DNA of 12,019 bases from Chitinophagales bacterium (GCA_013297575.1 JAAFHO010000109.1:1-12019), one strand, 5' to 3'. Positions 1 through 7,938 are shown, counted from the first letter of the stretch. Program-made: numbers and translations. Notes: generated by a model from the sequence alone, not told the origin.

Positions 1-253
1 AGTATCAGAGTCTGAGATAAAAGAGTAAAAGAACTTAAACGGTACTAAGAAAAAATAATATGTAGTGCCCTTGATCCCCCAATACCCAATCAGAGAGGGT
101 TCAAATTTCTGTGTCAAGTGAAAAAATAAATACTTTTCACTAATTTTGCACAGCATAAGAAAAGCAATCACCGACTGATAATTGACCGAGTGGTGAAACA
201 CCATTGGTAATCATTGACGGAGCCACAAACGAGCATCCTTCACAACCCCAAAC
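1..253. other. Non-coding stretch downstream of the sdh operon
   Basis: No convincing coding sequence is visible on either strand before the sdhB terminator. Two small signals can be seen. TAATTTTG at 141-148 fits the TAnnTTTG -7 box of Bacteroidota promoters on the plus strand, but no TTG-type -33 element lies at the usual distance and no plus-strand gene follows for more than 4 kb. Bases 185-208 can fold into a hairpin with a TGGTG/CACCA core, an AAA loop and a bulged outer stem. Both could belong to a small RNA or be chance matches. The stretch may also contain the upstream region of a gene left of the window. Confidence 0.4.
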
Positions 254-303
254 AAAAAAAGCCGCTCAACCACACCCCAAAAAAAGATGCAATTGAACGG
301 CTT
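254..303 (-). terminator. Rho-independent terminator of the sdh operon
   Basis: Read on the minus strand, AAGCCGTTCAA (303-293) pairs with TTGAGCGGCTT (269-259) over 11 positions with one G-T wobble, and is followed directly by a run of seven T (260-254, sharing the last two stem bases). The loop is long, 23 bases, and itself contains a T7 tract on that strand. It lies about 37 bases beyond the sdhB stop codon, exactly where the operon should end. Confidence 0.75.
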
Positions 304-339
304 ACTATAAACCCTTCATCAATAAAAATGAAGTAATGA

Positions 340-1089
340 TTACTTAATATCAGCAGTCAAAGAAGCACTGACAAACTCCCTGTTCAAACGTGCAATATTG
401 GACACCGAAATCTCTTTAGGGCATTCCGCTTCGCAAGCCTTTACATTGGAGCATTGGCCAAAGCCCTCTTTGTCCATTTGCGCAATCATATTCAATACGC
501 GGCGTTTGCGTTCTACCTGTCCCTGTGGCAACATGGCCAAATGGCTCACTTTGGCAGAAGTAAACAACATAGCAGACGCATTGGGGCAAGCCGCTACGCA
601 GGCACCGCAACCAATGCAGGTAGCAGCATCAAACGCATGCGAAGCCAAATCTTTCTCAATCGGAATCGCATTGGCATCTTGTGCTTGTCCTGTATTGACG
701 CTTACATAACCACCCGATTGGATAATACGGTCAAACGCAGAGCGATCTACCACCAAATCCTTGATCACAGGGAATGCCTGTGCGCGGAATGGCTCAATCA
801 CAATCGTCTCGCCGTCGTGGTAGTGGCGCATGTGTACCTGACAGGTCGTAGTACCTTTCATGGGGCCATGCGGACGACCGTCAATGACCATAGAGCAAGT
901 GCCACAAATACCCTCGCGACAATCGTGCTCAAAAGACACCGGATCCTCGCGGAGGCCGATTAATTGCTCGTTTAATACATCGAGCATTTCGAGGAACGAC
1001 ATATCGGGATTGACATTTGGCAATTCGTAAGTCACAAATTCGCCTTTGTACTTACCGCCTTGCCGCCAGATTTTGAGTGTCAGTTTCAT
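340..1089 (-). CDS. sdhB: Succinate dehydrogenase/fumarate reductase iron-sulfur subunit
   Basis: This 249-residue protein is the iron-sulfur subunit of complex II. It carries electrons from the flavin of SdhA to the quinone site in SdhC at the cytoplasmic face of the inner membrane. The N-terminal ferredoxin-like domain has the [2Fe-2S] cysteines C57, C62, C65 and C83 (motif CREGICGTC). The C-terminal domain has CIGCGACVAACP, giving C158, C161, C164 for [4Fe-4S] together with C223, while C168, C213 and C219 match the [3Fe-4S] ligands. No ligand is missing and the length is normal. It is the last gene of the operon, 48 bases after the PP2C-like gene, and is followed by a terminator. The leader before its ATG is AT-rich with no clear Shine-Dalgarno sequence, as is common in Bacteroidota. 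Whether the complex runs as succinate dehydrogenase or fumarate reductase cannot be told from sequence; aerobic succinate oxidation is the usual role. Confidence 0.96.
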   Translation of the reverse strand: MKLTLKIWRQGGKYKGEFVTYELPNVNPDMSFLEMLDVLNEQLIGLREDPVSFEHDCREGICGTCSMVIDGRPHGPMKGTTTCQVHMRHYHDGETIVIEPFRAQAFPVIKDLVVDRSAFDRIIQSGGYVSVNTGQAQDANAIPIEKDLASHAFDAATCIGCGACVAACPNASAMLFTSAKVSHLAMLPQGQVERKRRVLNMIAQMDKEGFGQCSNVKACEAECPKEISVSNIARLNREFVSASLTADIK

Positions 1090-1137
1090 ATTCTTATTTT
1101 AAAAATAAAATTAATGTTGTTGGTGTTTTATCGGTCT

Positions 1138-1764
1138 TTATGGGATATTGGTATCAAATTTTAATACCAAAGCACTAATATCTTCATCTTGGTTCAAAGC
1201 AAATAGTTGCAATAGCGTATCTGTTTTTTGATCGGGCTGCGGACTTTGAATCCAATCGAGCATATCCGGCAAAAATGGACGTGTCGGGTGACGTAACATA
1301 CCGGAACTCAAGAGCAAAAAACCTTCTTTTGGGGCTAATTGCCCCGATTCGAGTGCTATTTCATCCATTTCAACGGCTGTACTTATTTGTTCCAGTGCTG
1401 TTCCATTGAACTTGAAAATAGCGGCGTGACCAAAATTGGCACACCAGTATCGTCCATTGTCCAAGCAAACCACTGCACCAAAAGAAGTGGCAGCACCGCT
1501 ACATATTCCGTGTAATGCGGCTACGCACTTTTGCGCGGCCATTACGCAGTTTTTTACCTGATCGTCATGGTCAAAATTTTCAAAAGTATGCGCCCTCTCC
1601 AAAAAACCATCCACTGCAGCGTGTGCGGCTTTCCAATCGCAGGATTTCGTACTTTCACCATCTGCCAATAGGCAGATAGTTGCTTTATTTACTTTAAAAA
1701 CACCGCCAAAATCACCATTTACAGGTTTAAAGGATGCATTTTTTGTAAAAAAAGCAGATTTCAT
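1138..1764 (-). CDS. PP2C-like (PPM family) protein with degenerate metal site, inside the sdh operon
   Basis: This 208-residue protein has no signal peptide or membrane segment and is probably cytoplasmic. The order of its motifs resembles a compact PP2C/SpoIIE-type serine/threonine phosphatase: NGD at 16-18 (usual N-[QE]-D), LLADGES at 33-38 (usual VADGMGG), AATSFGAVV near 91-99 (usual TTL strand), CANFGHAAIFKFNG near 108-121 (usual ANVGDSRAYLxRDG), EGFLLLSSG at 147-155 (usual DxLLLCTDG) and DEDISALVL at 193-201 (usual DNITVIVV). D18, D35 and D195 are kept, but the Asp of GDS is His113 and the Asp of TDG is Ser, so activity may be reduced or lost. At 208 residues it is shorter than typical PP2C domains (about 240-260). 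The start codon overlaps the sdhA stop by one base (TAATG), which implies translational coupling. The fold assignment is by motif order only. A regulatory or assembly role for complex II is inferred solely from position. Confidence 0.6.
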   Translation of the reverse strand: MKSAFFTKNASFKPVNGDFGGVFKVNKATICLLADGESTKSCDWKAAHAAVDGFLERAHTFENFDHDDQVKNCVMAAQKCVAALHGICSGAATSFGAVVCLDNGRYWCANFGHAAIFKFNGTALEQISTAVEMDEIALESGQLAPKEGFLLLSSGMLRHPTRPFLPDMLDWIQSPQPDQKTDTLLQLFALNQDEDISALVLKFDTNIP

Positions 1765-3701
1765 TACTTGTATGAACGTTGTGCTACTTTTACCACTTCG
1801 TACTCCAGTGGTTCTTTGTGCAGCACCGCTTTTTTATCTTCGCCCTGCCATTCCCAAGCCGCTACGTACATGAAGTTTTCATCATCGCGTAGTGCTTCGC
1901 CTTCTGCTGTTTGGTATTCTTCGCGGAAGTGTCCGCCGCAGGATTCGTTGCGGTGAAGGGCATCTTCGCACATCAATTGACCTAGTTCGATAAAATCGGC
2001 GACGCGGAGTGCTTTTTCCAATTCAGAATTAAATTCCTTATCGGAACCGGGTACAAATACATCGCGCCAAAACTCGGAACGCAATGCTTTGATTTCCTCA
2101 ATCGCTTGCTTCAGACCTGCTTCTGTGCGGCCCATACCACACTTGTCCCACATGATTTTGCCCAAACGGCGGTGGAAACTTTCCACGCTTTGTGAGCCAT
2201 TGGCACTGTACAAACGGGCGATATTATCGCGTACGCCTTGTTCAGCGGCTGCAAACTCTGGCAAATCCGTAGAAATGGCACCCTTGCGGATTTCATTGCT
2301 CAAATAAGAACCAATCGTATAAGGCAATACAAAATAACCATCGGCCAAGCCCTGCATCAAAGCAGAAGCACCGAGGCGATTCGCACCGTGGTCGCTAAAA
2401 TTGGCTTCGCCGCAAGCATACAAGCCAGGAATATTGGTCATCAATTCATAATCTACCCAAAGTCCACCCATGGTATAGTGAACAGCTGGGTAAATACGCA
2501 TGGGTTGTTTGTTTGGATCTTCGCCCGTAATCTTTTCGTACATCTCAAAAAGGTTACCATAACGGGCCGAGATGGCTGCTTGTCCGTCGCGTTTGATCGC
2601 ATCAGCAAAATCGAGATACACAGCCAATCCTGTTGAGCCTACGCCACGACCTTCGTCACATACGGCTTTAGCAGCGCGGCTGGCTATGTCACGCGGTACG
2701 AGGTTACCAAAGGCCGGATAGCGACGCTCTAAGTAGTAATCGCGGTCTGCTTCTGGAATATCATTCGGGTGTTTACCACAATCTGCTGCATTTTTAGGTG
2801 CCCAACAACGACCATCGTTCCGCAATGACTCCGACATCAGGGTCAATTTGGATTGGTACTCGCCGGAAACCGGAATACAAGTTGGGTGGATCTGCGTGTA
2901 ACAAGGATTGGCAAAATAAGCACCACGACGGTGCGCGCGCCAAGCAGCGGTTACGTTACACATCATGGCATTGGTGCTGAGGTAGAATACGTTGCCGTAA
3001 CCACCAGTGGCCAATACAACTGCGTGTGCAGCATGACGCTCCAATTCGCCCGTCAGCAAATTGCGGGCAATAATACCACGGCATTGGCCATCCACGATGA
3101 CCACATCGAGCATTTCGTGGCGGTTGTATAATTTAACAGCACCAAGGCTGATTTGGCGGCTTAATGCTTGGTAAGCCCCGATGAGCAATTGTTGTCCCGT
3201 TTGGCCACGCGCATAAAACGTGCGACTTACCTGTGTACCACCAAAAGAGCGGTTATCGAGCAAGCCACCGTAATCACGAGCAAAAGGTACACCTTGTGCT
3301 ACGCATTGGTCAATAATACCTGAAGATACTTCCGCCAAACGGTGCACATTGGCCTCCCGTGCGCGGTAGTCACCACCTTTAATGGTATCATAGAACAAGC
3401 GATATACAGAGTCGCCATCATTCCGGTAGTTCTTGGCGGCATTGATACCACCTTGCGCTGCAATAGAGTGCGCACGGCGTGGGCTATCGTGGAACGTAAA
3501 AGCCTTTACGTTATAGCCCAATTCGCCCAGTGATGCCGCAGCAGAAGCACCAGCAAGACCCGTACCGACGATAATTATATCAATACGGCGTTTGTTATTG
3601 GGTGATACCAATGGCACATGGCCTTTGTAATCTTCCCACTTGACCGACATATCACCTGCCGGTATTTTACTATTGATCGTTGAATCAGAATTAGTTGCCA
3701 T
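1764..3701 (-). CDS. sdhA: Succinate dehydrogenase/fumarate reductase flavoprotein subunit
   Basis: This 645-residue catalytic subunit of complex II oxidises succinate to fumarate, or does the reverse, using covalently bound FAD. The Rossmann motif GTGLAG is at 46-51. RAHSIAAQGGINAA follows, in which His78 is the expected covalent flavin attachment site. HPT at 272-274, VPRDIASRA with Arg337 as the likely proton-shuttling arginine, PAVHYTMGG with His408, and YACGEANFSDHGANRLGASAL near 428-448 make up the remaining active-site and FAD-binding blocks. The C-terminal helical domain, with GMGRTEAGL and a region rich in acidic residues, is complete. Length matches the roughly 640-residue Bacteroidota and epsilonproteobacterial form rather than the shorter E. 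coli SdhA. It begins 16 bases after the sdhC stop codon and its stop overlaps the next start. No signal peptide is present, so it sits on the cytoplasmic face. Confidence 0.97.
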   Translation of the reverse strand: MATNSDSTINSKIPAGDMSVKWEDYKGHVPLVSPNNKRRIDIIIVGTGLAGASAAASLGELGYNVKAFTFHDSPRRAHSIAAQGGINAAKNYRNDGDSVYRLFYDTIKGGDYRAREANVHRLAEVSSGIIDQCVAQGVPFARDYGGLLDNRSFGGTQVSRTFYARGQTGQQLLIGAYQALSRQISLGAVKLYNRHEMLDVVIVDGQCRGIIARNLLTGELERHAAHAVVLATGGYGNVFYLSTNAMMCNVTAAWRAHRRGAYFANPCYTQIHPTCIPVSGEYQSKLTLMSESLRNDGRCWAPKNAADCGKHPNDIPEADRDYYLERRYPAFGNLVPRDIASRAAKAVCDEGRGVGSTGLAVYLDFADAIKRDGQAAISARYGNLFEMYEKITGEDPNKQPMRIYPAVHYTMGGLWVDYELMTNIPGLYACGEANFSDHGANRLGASALMQGLADGYFVLPYTIGSYLSNEIRKGAISTDLPEFAAAEQGVRDNIARLYSANGSQSVESFHRRLGKIMWDKCGMGRTEAGLKQAIEEIKALRSEFWRDVFVPGSDKEFNSELEKALRVADFIELGQLMCEDALHRNESCGGHFREEYQTAEGEALRDDENFMYVAAWEWQGEDKKAVLHKEPLEYEVVKVAQRSYK

Positions 3702-3717
3702 AATTTCTTATCGTTGC

Positions 3718-4401
3718 TTAAGAAAAGTACATCCAAATTGGAATAATTGCGAAACCTGCCGGAACACCTACAGAATAAGCATATCCGATACCCCTAATGA
3801 GGGGATTATATCGAGGGTGGTTGAGACCCAGTGTTTGTAATGATGACCAGAAGCCATGCCAAAGGTGAAAACCTATTACGACCATCGAAATGACGTAAAA
3901 TATGACATAATAAATATTACCAAATGCTGCTTTTACGGGCAAATACAGGTTATTAACCGGATGGTCGTAACCGGCTACTTCAACCGGTGGTAAAAGACCC
4001 AGTTTCATTTGAAGCCAAAACTGGTACATGTGCAAGAGAATAAATACCAAAATAACGATACCAAACCAAGCCATATTACGAGCAGAAACTTCGGTACTGC
4101 GGGTATGTGTTACGCCATAGCGGCTAGCACCACGAGCAGATCTGTTTTTTATCCAAAGGTATAAGCCTTGTATGGCGTGCCAAAGGATAAAAGCGTACAA
4201 AGAGTATGAAATGGTTTTGATGATCGGATTATGGGTCATCAAGAACGCATAACTATTAAATGCTTCACCGCCATCGTCTTTCAACAATTGGAGATTGCCC
4301 AAAAGATGCACCACCAAAAATAGCATCAAAAAAATACCAGTAAGTGACATAATCACTTTTTGGCCGATGGATGAACTTATAAATTTTGTAACCCAACTCA
4401 T
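3718..4401 (-). CDS. sdhC: Succinate dehydrogenase cytochrome b558 subunit
   Basis: This 227-residue integral membrane protein is the single quinone-reactive, di-haem anchor of a type B succinate:quinone oxidoreductase. Five hydrophobic segments are visible at roughly 15-36, 62-84, 110-132, 160-180 and 205-225. Histidines placed like haem ligands occur in four of them: His32 (VVHLLGN), His75 (LWHAIQG), His124 (LLHMYQFW) and His179 or His182 (FHLWHGFWSSLQTLG). This matches the B. subtilis and Wolinella architecture, where one polypeptide with five helices replaces the SdhC/SdhD pair, and no sdhD is seen nearby. It is the first gene of the operon and faces away from the TonB-dependent receptor gene across a 217-base spacer. 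The ATG chosen gives the conserved short N-terminus before helix 1. Confidence 0.95.
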   Translation of the reverse strand: MSWVTKFISSSIGQKVIMSLTGIFLMLFLVVHLLGNLQLLKDDGGEAFNSYAFLMTHNPIIKTISYSLYAFILWHAIQGLYLWIKNRSARGASRYGVTHTRSTEVSARNMAWFGIVILVFILLHMYQFWLQMKLGLLPPVEVAGYDHPVNNLYLPVKAAFGNIYYVIFYVISMVVIGFHLWHGFWSSLQTLGLNHPRYNPLIRGIGYAYSVGVPAGFAIIPIWMYFS

Positions 4402-4618
4402 GGATAGCCAGCTCGTTTATTACTTGAGAATGAATAAATTTATGAATTAAGAGTAACCTAATCACAAAGTCGTTTCATCTTTGCGGTGGTTATTTCTTAT
4501 TTTGGGTGCAAACCTAAAACATTGAACGCTTTCTTTTATGTTTCGTTAAAAAATCGTTGTATATCAAGCCTTATTTAGACAGAATCAAAATAAATAGGGC
4601 ATAACATTTGTCATTTTT
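4402..4618. other. Divergent spacer between sdhC and the receptor gene
   Basis: These 217 bases must hold the promoters of two divergent units. The candidate sdh promoter lies in the left third. For the plus-strand receptor gene, CATCTTTGC at 4476-4484 resembles a -7 box (seven of eight positions), overlaps the upstream side of the sdh promoter region and would give a leader of about 130 bases, but no matching -33 element is visible. If both are real, the two units could interfere with each other's transcription. No clear operator palindrome was seen. Confidence 0.3.
4435..4468 (-). promoter_or_regulatory. Candidate promoter of the sdh operon
   Basis: On the minus strand TTTG (4468-4465) is separated by 22 bases from TAAATTTA (4442-4435), which matches seven of eight positions of the Bacteroidota -7 consensus TAnnTTTG. 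The normal spacing is about 19-22. The predicted transcript would start near 4430, leaving a leader of about 25-30 bases before the sdhC ATG. The assignment rests on consensus and position only, and such AT-rich motifs arise easily by chance. Confidence 0.35.
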
Positions 4619-6907
4619 ATGAAAATCTATTTACCACTCTTTCTTTTCTTTTGTGTCGCAATGCACATTCAGGCGCAGACCTTGCGCGGCTCGGTTCGCA
4701 TGCAGGACACGTACGCACTTGTGATTGGGGCGCAAGCCACTTTCACTGCTTATGATGGACACACCTATACCACTACAACAGGTATGGATGGCAAATTCTC
4801 CTTCGATGCCTTGCCCATTGGTACGGGCGCGCTTACGGTGGAGCAAAAGGGTTGTGTCGCATTTCGTTTGACCGAAATTATCATCGCAGGAGGGAAAGAA
4901 AAGGTGGTAGATGTACTGCTCACAGAGGGCTTTGTGGAAGCCGCTTCTTTGCCGATAGAAATTGTGGAAGCGCGCCCATTACGGCAAGTAATGCCCTTAG
5001 GCGAAATTCCGTTGTCGAGGGAGCAAACATTGTACAACCCAATGACTTATTTTGATCCTGCTCGTTTGGCAATGGCATTCCCTGGCGTGGCGCAAACAGA
5101 CGACGGCACCAATAGCATGAGTATTCGAGGTAATAATCCGGCTTTGGTACGTTGGAAACTCAATGGTATGGATATCGTAAGCCCCAACCATTTGCCCAAT
5201 GCTGGTACAATATCCGATCGGCCCACCTCAAGCAGTGGCGGTGTAATGATGATTTCGGCCCAAATGCTCGATAATTCCGCTTTGATTACGGGTGCTGGCG
5301 TTACGGGATACAATGACGGTATAGCAGGTATCATGGACTTGAACTTGCGCAAAGGCAACGACCAAAAGCACGAACAAACCATCCAAGCAGGCCTTATCGG
5401 CATTGATGCTGCTGCAGAAGGCCCCCTGTCGCGCAAGCGTAACGGAGGTTCCTATTTGATCAATTACCGCTATTCTACGGTAGGCATATTGGGCGCATTA
5501 GGTGTTTCTTTTGGGGGCGAAAAAGTGAATTTTCAGGATATTGCGCTGCACTTAAACTTTCCGACCAAAAGAGGCGGTTCCTGGTCTATATTTGCTTTAG
5601 GTGGGCTTTCTACCAATGTGTTCACACCACCCGATTCCGCCACAACTTATAAAGAGTTGTTTAATATTAATTTTGAATCAAAAACGGGTTTAGCCGGGGT
5701 GAGTTATACGGGTTTTTCAAGGAAGGGATTTAGTGCCAAAATTGGGGCTACTGCCTCTCATCAATTTAATGACCGCGTACAGTTTACACCTACTACTTTG
5801 CAAGCATCGGAGTACCAAAAAGAAACGCGACTATCTTTGAACGCTTCGATGCGGTACAAATTAAACAGTACGAATGTGCTTATTTTTGGTACAAATATGT
5901 CCACAGATACGTACACCAATTATGATCGTGGTAATCCTTTTGTTAGAGATTTCTATGTCGATGGCAATTTTGTATTGCAAAGTTGGATAGCCAATGAATC
6001 CACATTCTTGGATGGTGCCGTAAAAGTTCACTACGGTATCAATCCCGTTGTTTCTCTTTATGGTAGCACTATAGATCCGCGCTTGCAAGCATTTTGGCGG
6101 CCTTCAACGCGACACCAATTCGTATTATCGGCGGCGGCTTATAGCCAAATGTTGCCAATATGGGTCACAAATAGTCTTAATAATACCCTTCTTCGTTCGG
6201 CTATTGTTTCCGCACGCTACAATTATTTACCCAATACAAAATGGGTACTGAGTGCTGAGTTTTTTAACCAAAGCATTTCTAATATCCTCATTAGCGGTAC
6301 AGAAAAAGACGGATATTCCTTTATCAATGAAACGACATTTGAAAAATATACCGACACCAAAAGTGATGGCGTGGCCAATAACCGAGGCATTGAATTGATG
6401 GCCCAACGCCGCCAAACAGATGGTTGGTTTATGAATGCCAATGTTACGCTGCTGCAATCGGAGTACCAAGGGGCAGATCAAGTAAAGAGGCAGACCCGTT
6501 GGAGTGTAGGGCAAATTGCCAACCTTACTTCGGGGAAAGAATGGCACCGAAAAATAAAGAAAAATCTATCTGGACGTGTTTTTGGTATCAGTGGGCGAAC
6601 AGTTTATATGGGTGGTTACAGAACCGCTCCGATTGATATTAATAGATCAGTGAATGACGCATCAACTGTTTTTGACTTATCTAATGGTTATACCGGACGC
6701 AACAACCCATACTTTCGCGTAGATGGCCGAGTATATTGGAAACGCAGTATTGGCAATAAGCGCAATAGCACCATTGCTTTGGAATTTCAGAACTTGTCGG
6801 CGCAGAAAAATGTCGCTTTCCAATATTACGACCCGCTCACAAAATTAGTCACGACCAAATACCAATTGGGCATGATTCCCAATTTTAGTTGGCGCCTGGA
6901 GATGTAA
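4619..6907 (+). CDS. TonB-dependent receptor with N-terminal carboxypeptidase-regulatory-like domain
   Basis: This 762-residue outer-membrane protein probably imports an unknown ligand using energy from TonB-ExbBD. A signal peptide covers about residues 1-19 (hydrophobic core LPLFLFFCVAM, probable cleavage after IQA). Residues 21-103 form a carboxypeptidase-regulatory-like beta-sandwich (TLRGSVRMQD, then GMDGKFSFDALPIG), typical of Bacteroidota receptors. The plug domain follows at about 125-245, with SIRGNNPALVRWKLNGMDI near 168-186 and a glycine-rich GVTGYNDGIAGIMDLNLRKG near 227-246. The remainder alternates short aromatic-rich strands, as in a beta-barrel, and ends in NFSWRLEM. Length is short for SusC-type transporters (about 1000 residues) and closer to ordinary siderophore- or cofactor-type receptors. 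No SusD gene, sigma/anti-sigma pair or ligand-processing gene adjoins it, so the substrate cannot be guessed. No clear TonB box was identified. The ATG chosen gives an intact signal peptide. Confidence 0.88.
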   Translation: MKIYLPLFLFFCVAMHIQAQTLRGSVRMQDTYALVIGAQATFTAYDGHTYTTTTGMDGKFSFDALPIGTGALTVEQKGCVAFRLTEIIIAGGKEKVVDVLLTEGFVEAASLPIEIVEARPLRQVMPLGEIPLSREQTLYNPMTYFDPARLAMAFPGVAQTDDGTNSMSIRGNNPALVRWKLNGMDIVSPNHLPNAGTISDRPTSSSGGVMMISAQMLDNSALITGAGVTGYNDGIAGIMDLNLRKGNDQKHEQTIQAGLIGIDAAAEGPLSRKRNGGSYLINYRYSTVGILGALGVSFGGEKVNFQDIALHLNFPTKRGGSWSIFALGGLSTNVFTPPDSATTYKELFNINFESKTGLAGVSYTGFSRKGFSAKIGATASHQFNDRVQFTPTTLQASEYQKETRLSLNASMRYKLNSTNVLIFGTNMSTDTYTNYDRGNPFVRDFYVDGNFVLQSWIANESTFLDGAVKVHYGINPVVSLYGSTIDPRLQAFWRPSTRHQFVLSAAAYSQMLPIWVTNSLNNTLLRSAIVSARYNYLPNTKWVLSAEFFNQSISNILISGTEKDGYSFINETTFEKYTDTKSDGVANNRGIELMAQRRQTDGWFMNANVTLLQSEYQGADQVKRQTRWSVGQIANLTSGKEWHRKIKKNLSGRVFGISGRTVYMGGYRTAPIDINRSVNDASTVFDLSNGYTGRNNPYFRVDGRVYWKRSIGNKRNSTIALEFQNLSAQKNVAFQYYDPLTKLVTTKYQLGMIPNFSWRLEM

Positions 6908-7013
6908 ATAATTAACTTTGGCCAACCACTTAAAGGACTCAAGCACATATTAACTAGAATAAATAAAGTAAATTTTATTGTGAAAATGTTAATGGAATAT
7001 TGTTTCAACAGAT

Positions 7014-7052
7014 AAAAAAAGGCCAATGCACCAAAAAAAGCCTTTAGTGCAT
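7014..7052. terminator. Alternative hairpins in the spacer after the receptor gene
   Basis: AAAGGC (7018-7023) can pair with GCCTTT (7040-7045), and ATGCAC (7026-7031) with GTGCAT (7047-7052). The two pairings are interleaved, so they are probably alternatives. The first stem is preceded by A7 and followed by only three T on the plus strand, making it a weak terminator for the receptor gene; read on the minus strand it is followed by T7 and looks much better. It lies about 110 bases after the receptor stop and 38 bases before the next start, so it could equally be a leader element of the DoxX-like gene. Confidence 0.35.
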
Positions 7053-7089
7053 CCATGCTGTATTGTTAAAAATTTAAAACAAATATAAA

Positions 7090-7833
7090 ATGGAGAAAAA
7101 GACTTTATCGCAAAAAATATTGACCTGCCTAGTGGCGGGTCTTACACTTTCCGCTTTATGGCTAAGCATTGGCAATAGTGGAATTATTCCTTGGCTTCCC
7201 CCTATCCTCATTTTTTCGCTCGTAGGTATATCAATGGTGCTTGGGTTCATTTTTCCCTTTATTTGGCAAAACCTAGAACGGAAAGGCGAGGTGGATTCAT
7301 CCAAAATAGTGGCTTTTATTTATCTGACAATACGTTACAGTATTGCTATTAATTTGTGTAGGTTTGGTTGGGCCAAACTATTTGGACTACAATTTAATGT
7401 TCCTGAGTCAATAGCTGTTCAACCAATCAACCAATTATCGGGAGAATGGCTTACTTGGTTTTACTTTGGATACTCACATACTTTTGGGATTATTGTCGGT
7501 ATGATTCAAATTGTAGGATCATATTTGTTGCTATTTCGAAGGACTTTATTGCTAGGTGCAATTATGTTATTTTCGTTTATGCTTAATTTGACCTTAATTA
7601 ATATTTTTTACCAAATGAACTTAGGTGGACTATTGCAATCCATCATTTTGACGATTGGTATTTTATTTTTGATCCTCCTAGATTATAAAAGACTGGTTGA
7701 TTTTTTTCTAAAAACAACTGCTCTTATTCCGACTTTAAATGGAGCAAGCAGTTTGACTAAACACATTATTCGGCTTTCAGTTATTCTATTGACTTTAGTG
7801 TATACCATTTATTTAAAGTTTTATATGAATTAG
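7090..7833 (+). CDS. DoxX-like multi-pass membrane protein
   Basis: This 247-residue, very hydrophobic protein has probable membrane helices at about 9-28, 33-58, 76-95, 120-147, 152-175, 178-199 and 226-244. The central part resembles DoxX-like proteins common in Bacteroidota: RFGWAKLFGLQF near 91-102, QPINQLSGEWLTWFYFGYSHTFGIIVGMIQIVGSYLLLFRRT across 111-152, and NLTLINIFYQ near 166-175. The family is named after the thiosulfate:quinone oxidoreductase small subunit, but most members have no proven function, and none is claimed here. It appears to be a single-gene unit with 182 bases upstream and 105 downstream. It is clearly more AT-rich than the neighbours (bases 7561-7620 contain 12 G or C of 60), which may reflect its hydrophobic codons or recent acquisition. 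The ATG follows an AT-rich leader without a clear Shine-Dalgarno sequence. Confidence 0.7.
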   Translation: MEKKTLSQKILTCLVAGLTLSALWLSIGNSGIIPWLPPILIFSLVGISMVLGFIFPFIWQNLERKGEVDSSKIVAFIYLTIRYSIAINLCRFGWAKLFGLQFNVPESIAVQPINQLSGEWLTWFYFGYSHTFGIIVGMIQIVGSYLLLFRRTLLLGAIMLFSFMLNLTLINIFYQMNLGGLLQSIILTIGILFLILLDYKRLVDFFLKTTALIPTLNGASSLTKHIIRLSVILLTLVYTIYLKFYMN

Positions 7834-7938
7834 AATTGCGTGCAACAGGAGTTGATCAAAAATGTTAAGGCTGCAAATAATGGGCACAGATCATTTAGTA
7901 CAGTGTAAATATTTAATAATTAATACCACCACCACAAC

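Noticed and set aside
1..18. Short palindrome TCAGA-G-TCTGA at the left edge
   Set aside because: Only five bases per arm with a one-base centre; too short to support any site.
454..963. 169-codon open frame on the plus strand opposite sdhB
   Set aside because: It lies entirely antisense to a certain sdhB gene and its product resembles no protein I know; it is explained by the codon pattern of the opposite strand.
2238..2636. 132-codon open frame on the plus strand opposite sdhA
   Set aside because: It overlaps conserved sdhA sequence, has no recognisable domain and no promoter; treated as a chance frame.
4604..4612. TAACATTTG just before the receptor ATG as a -7 promoter box
   Set aside because: The spacing between TA and TTTG is three instead of two bases, and a start from here would leave almost no leader before the ATG.
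7018..7052. H-type pseudoknot formed by the two interleaved stems
   Set aside because: Only one base (7046) would have to cross a six-pair stem, and the long A-rich segment is in the middle rather than in the third loop, so a classical pseudoknot is not feasible.
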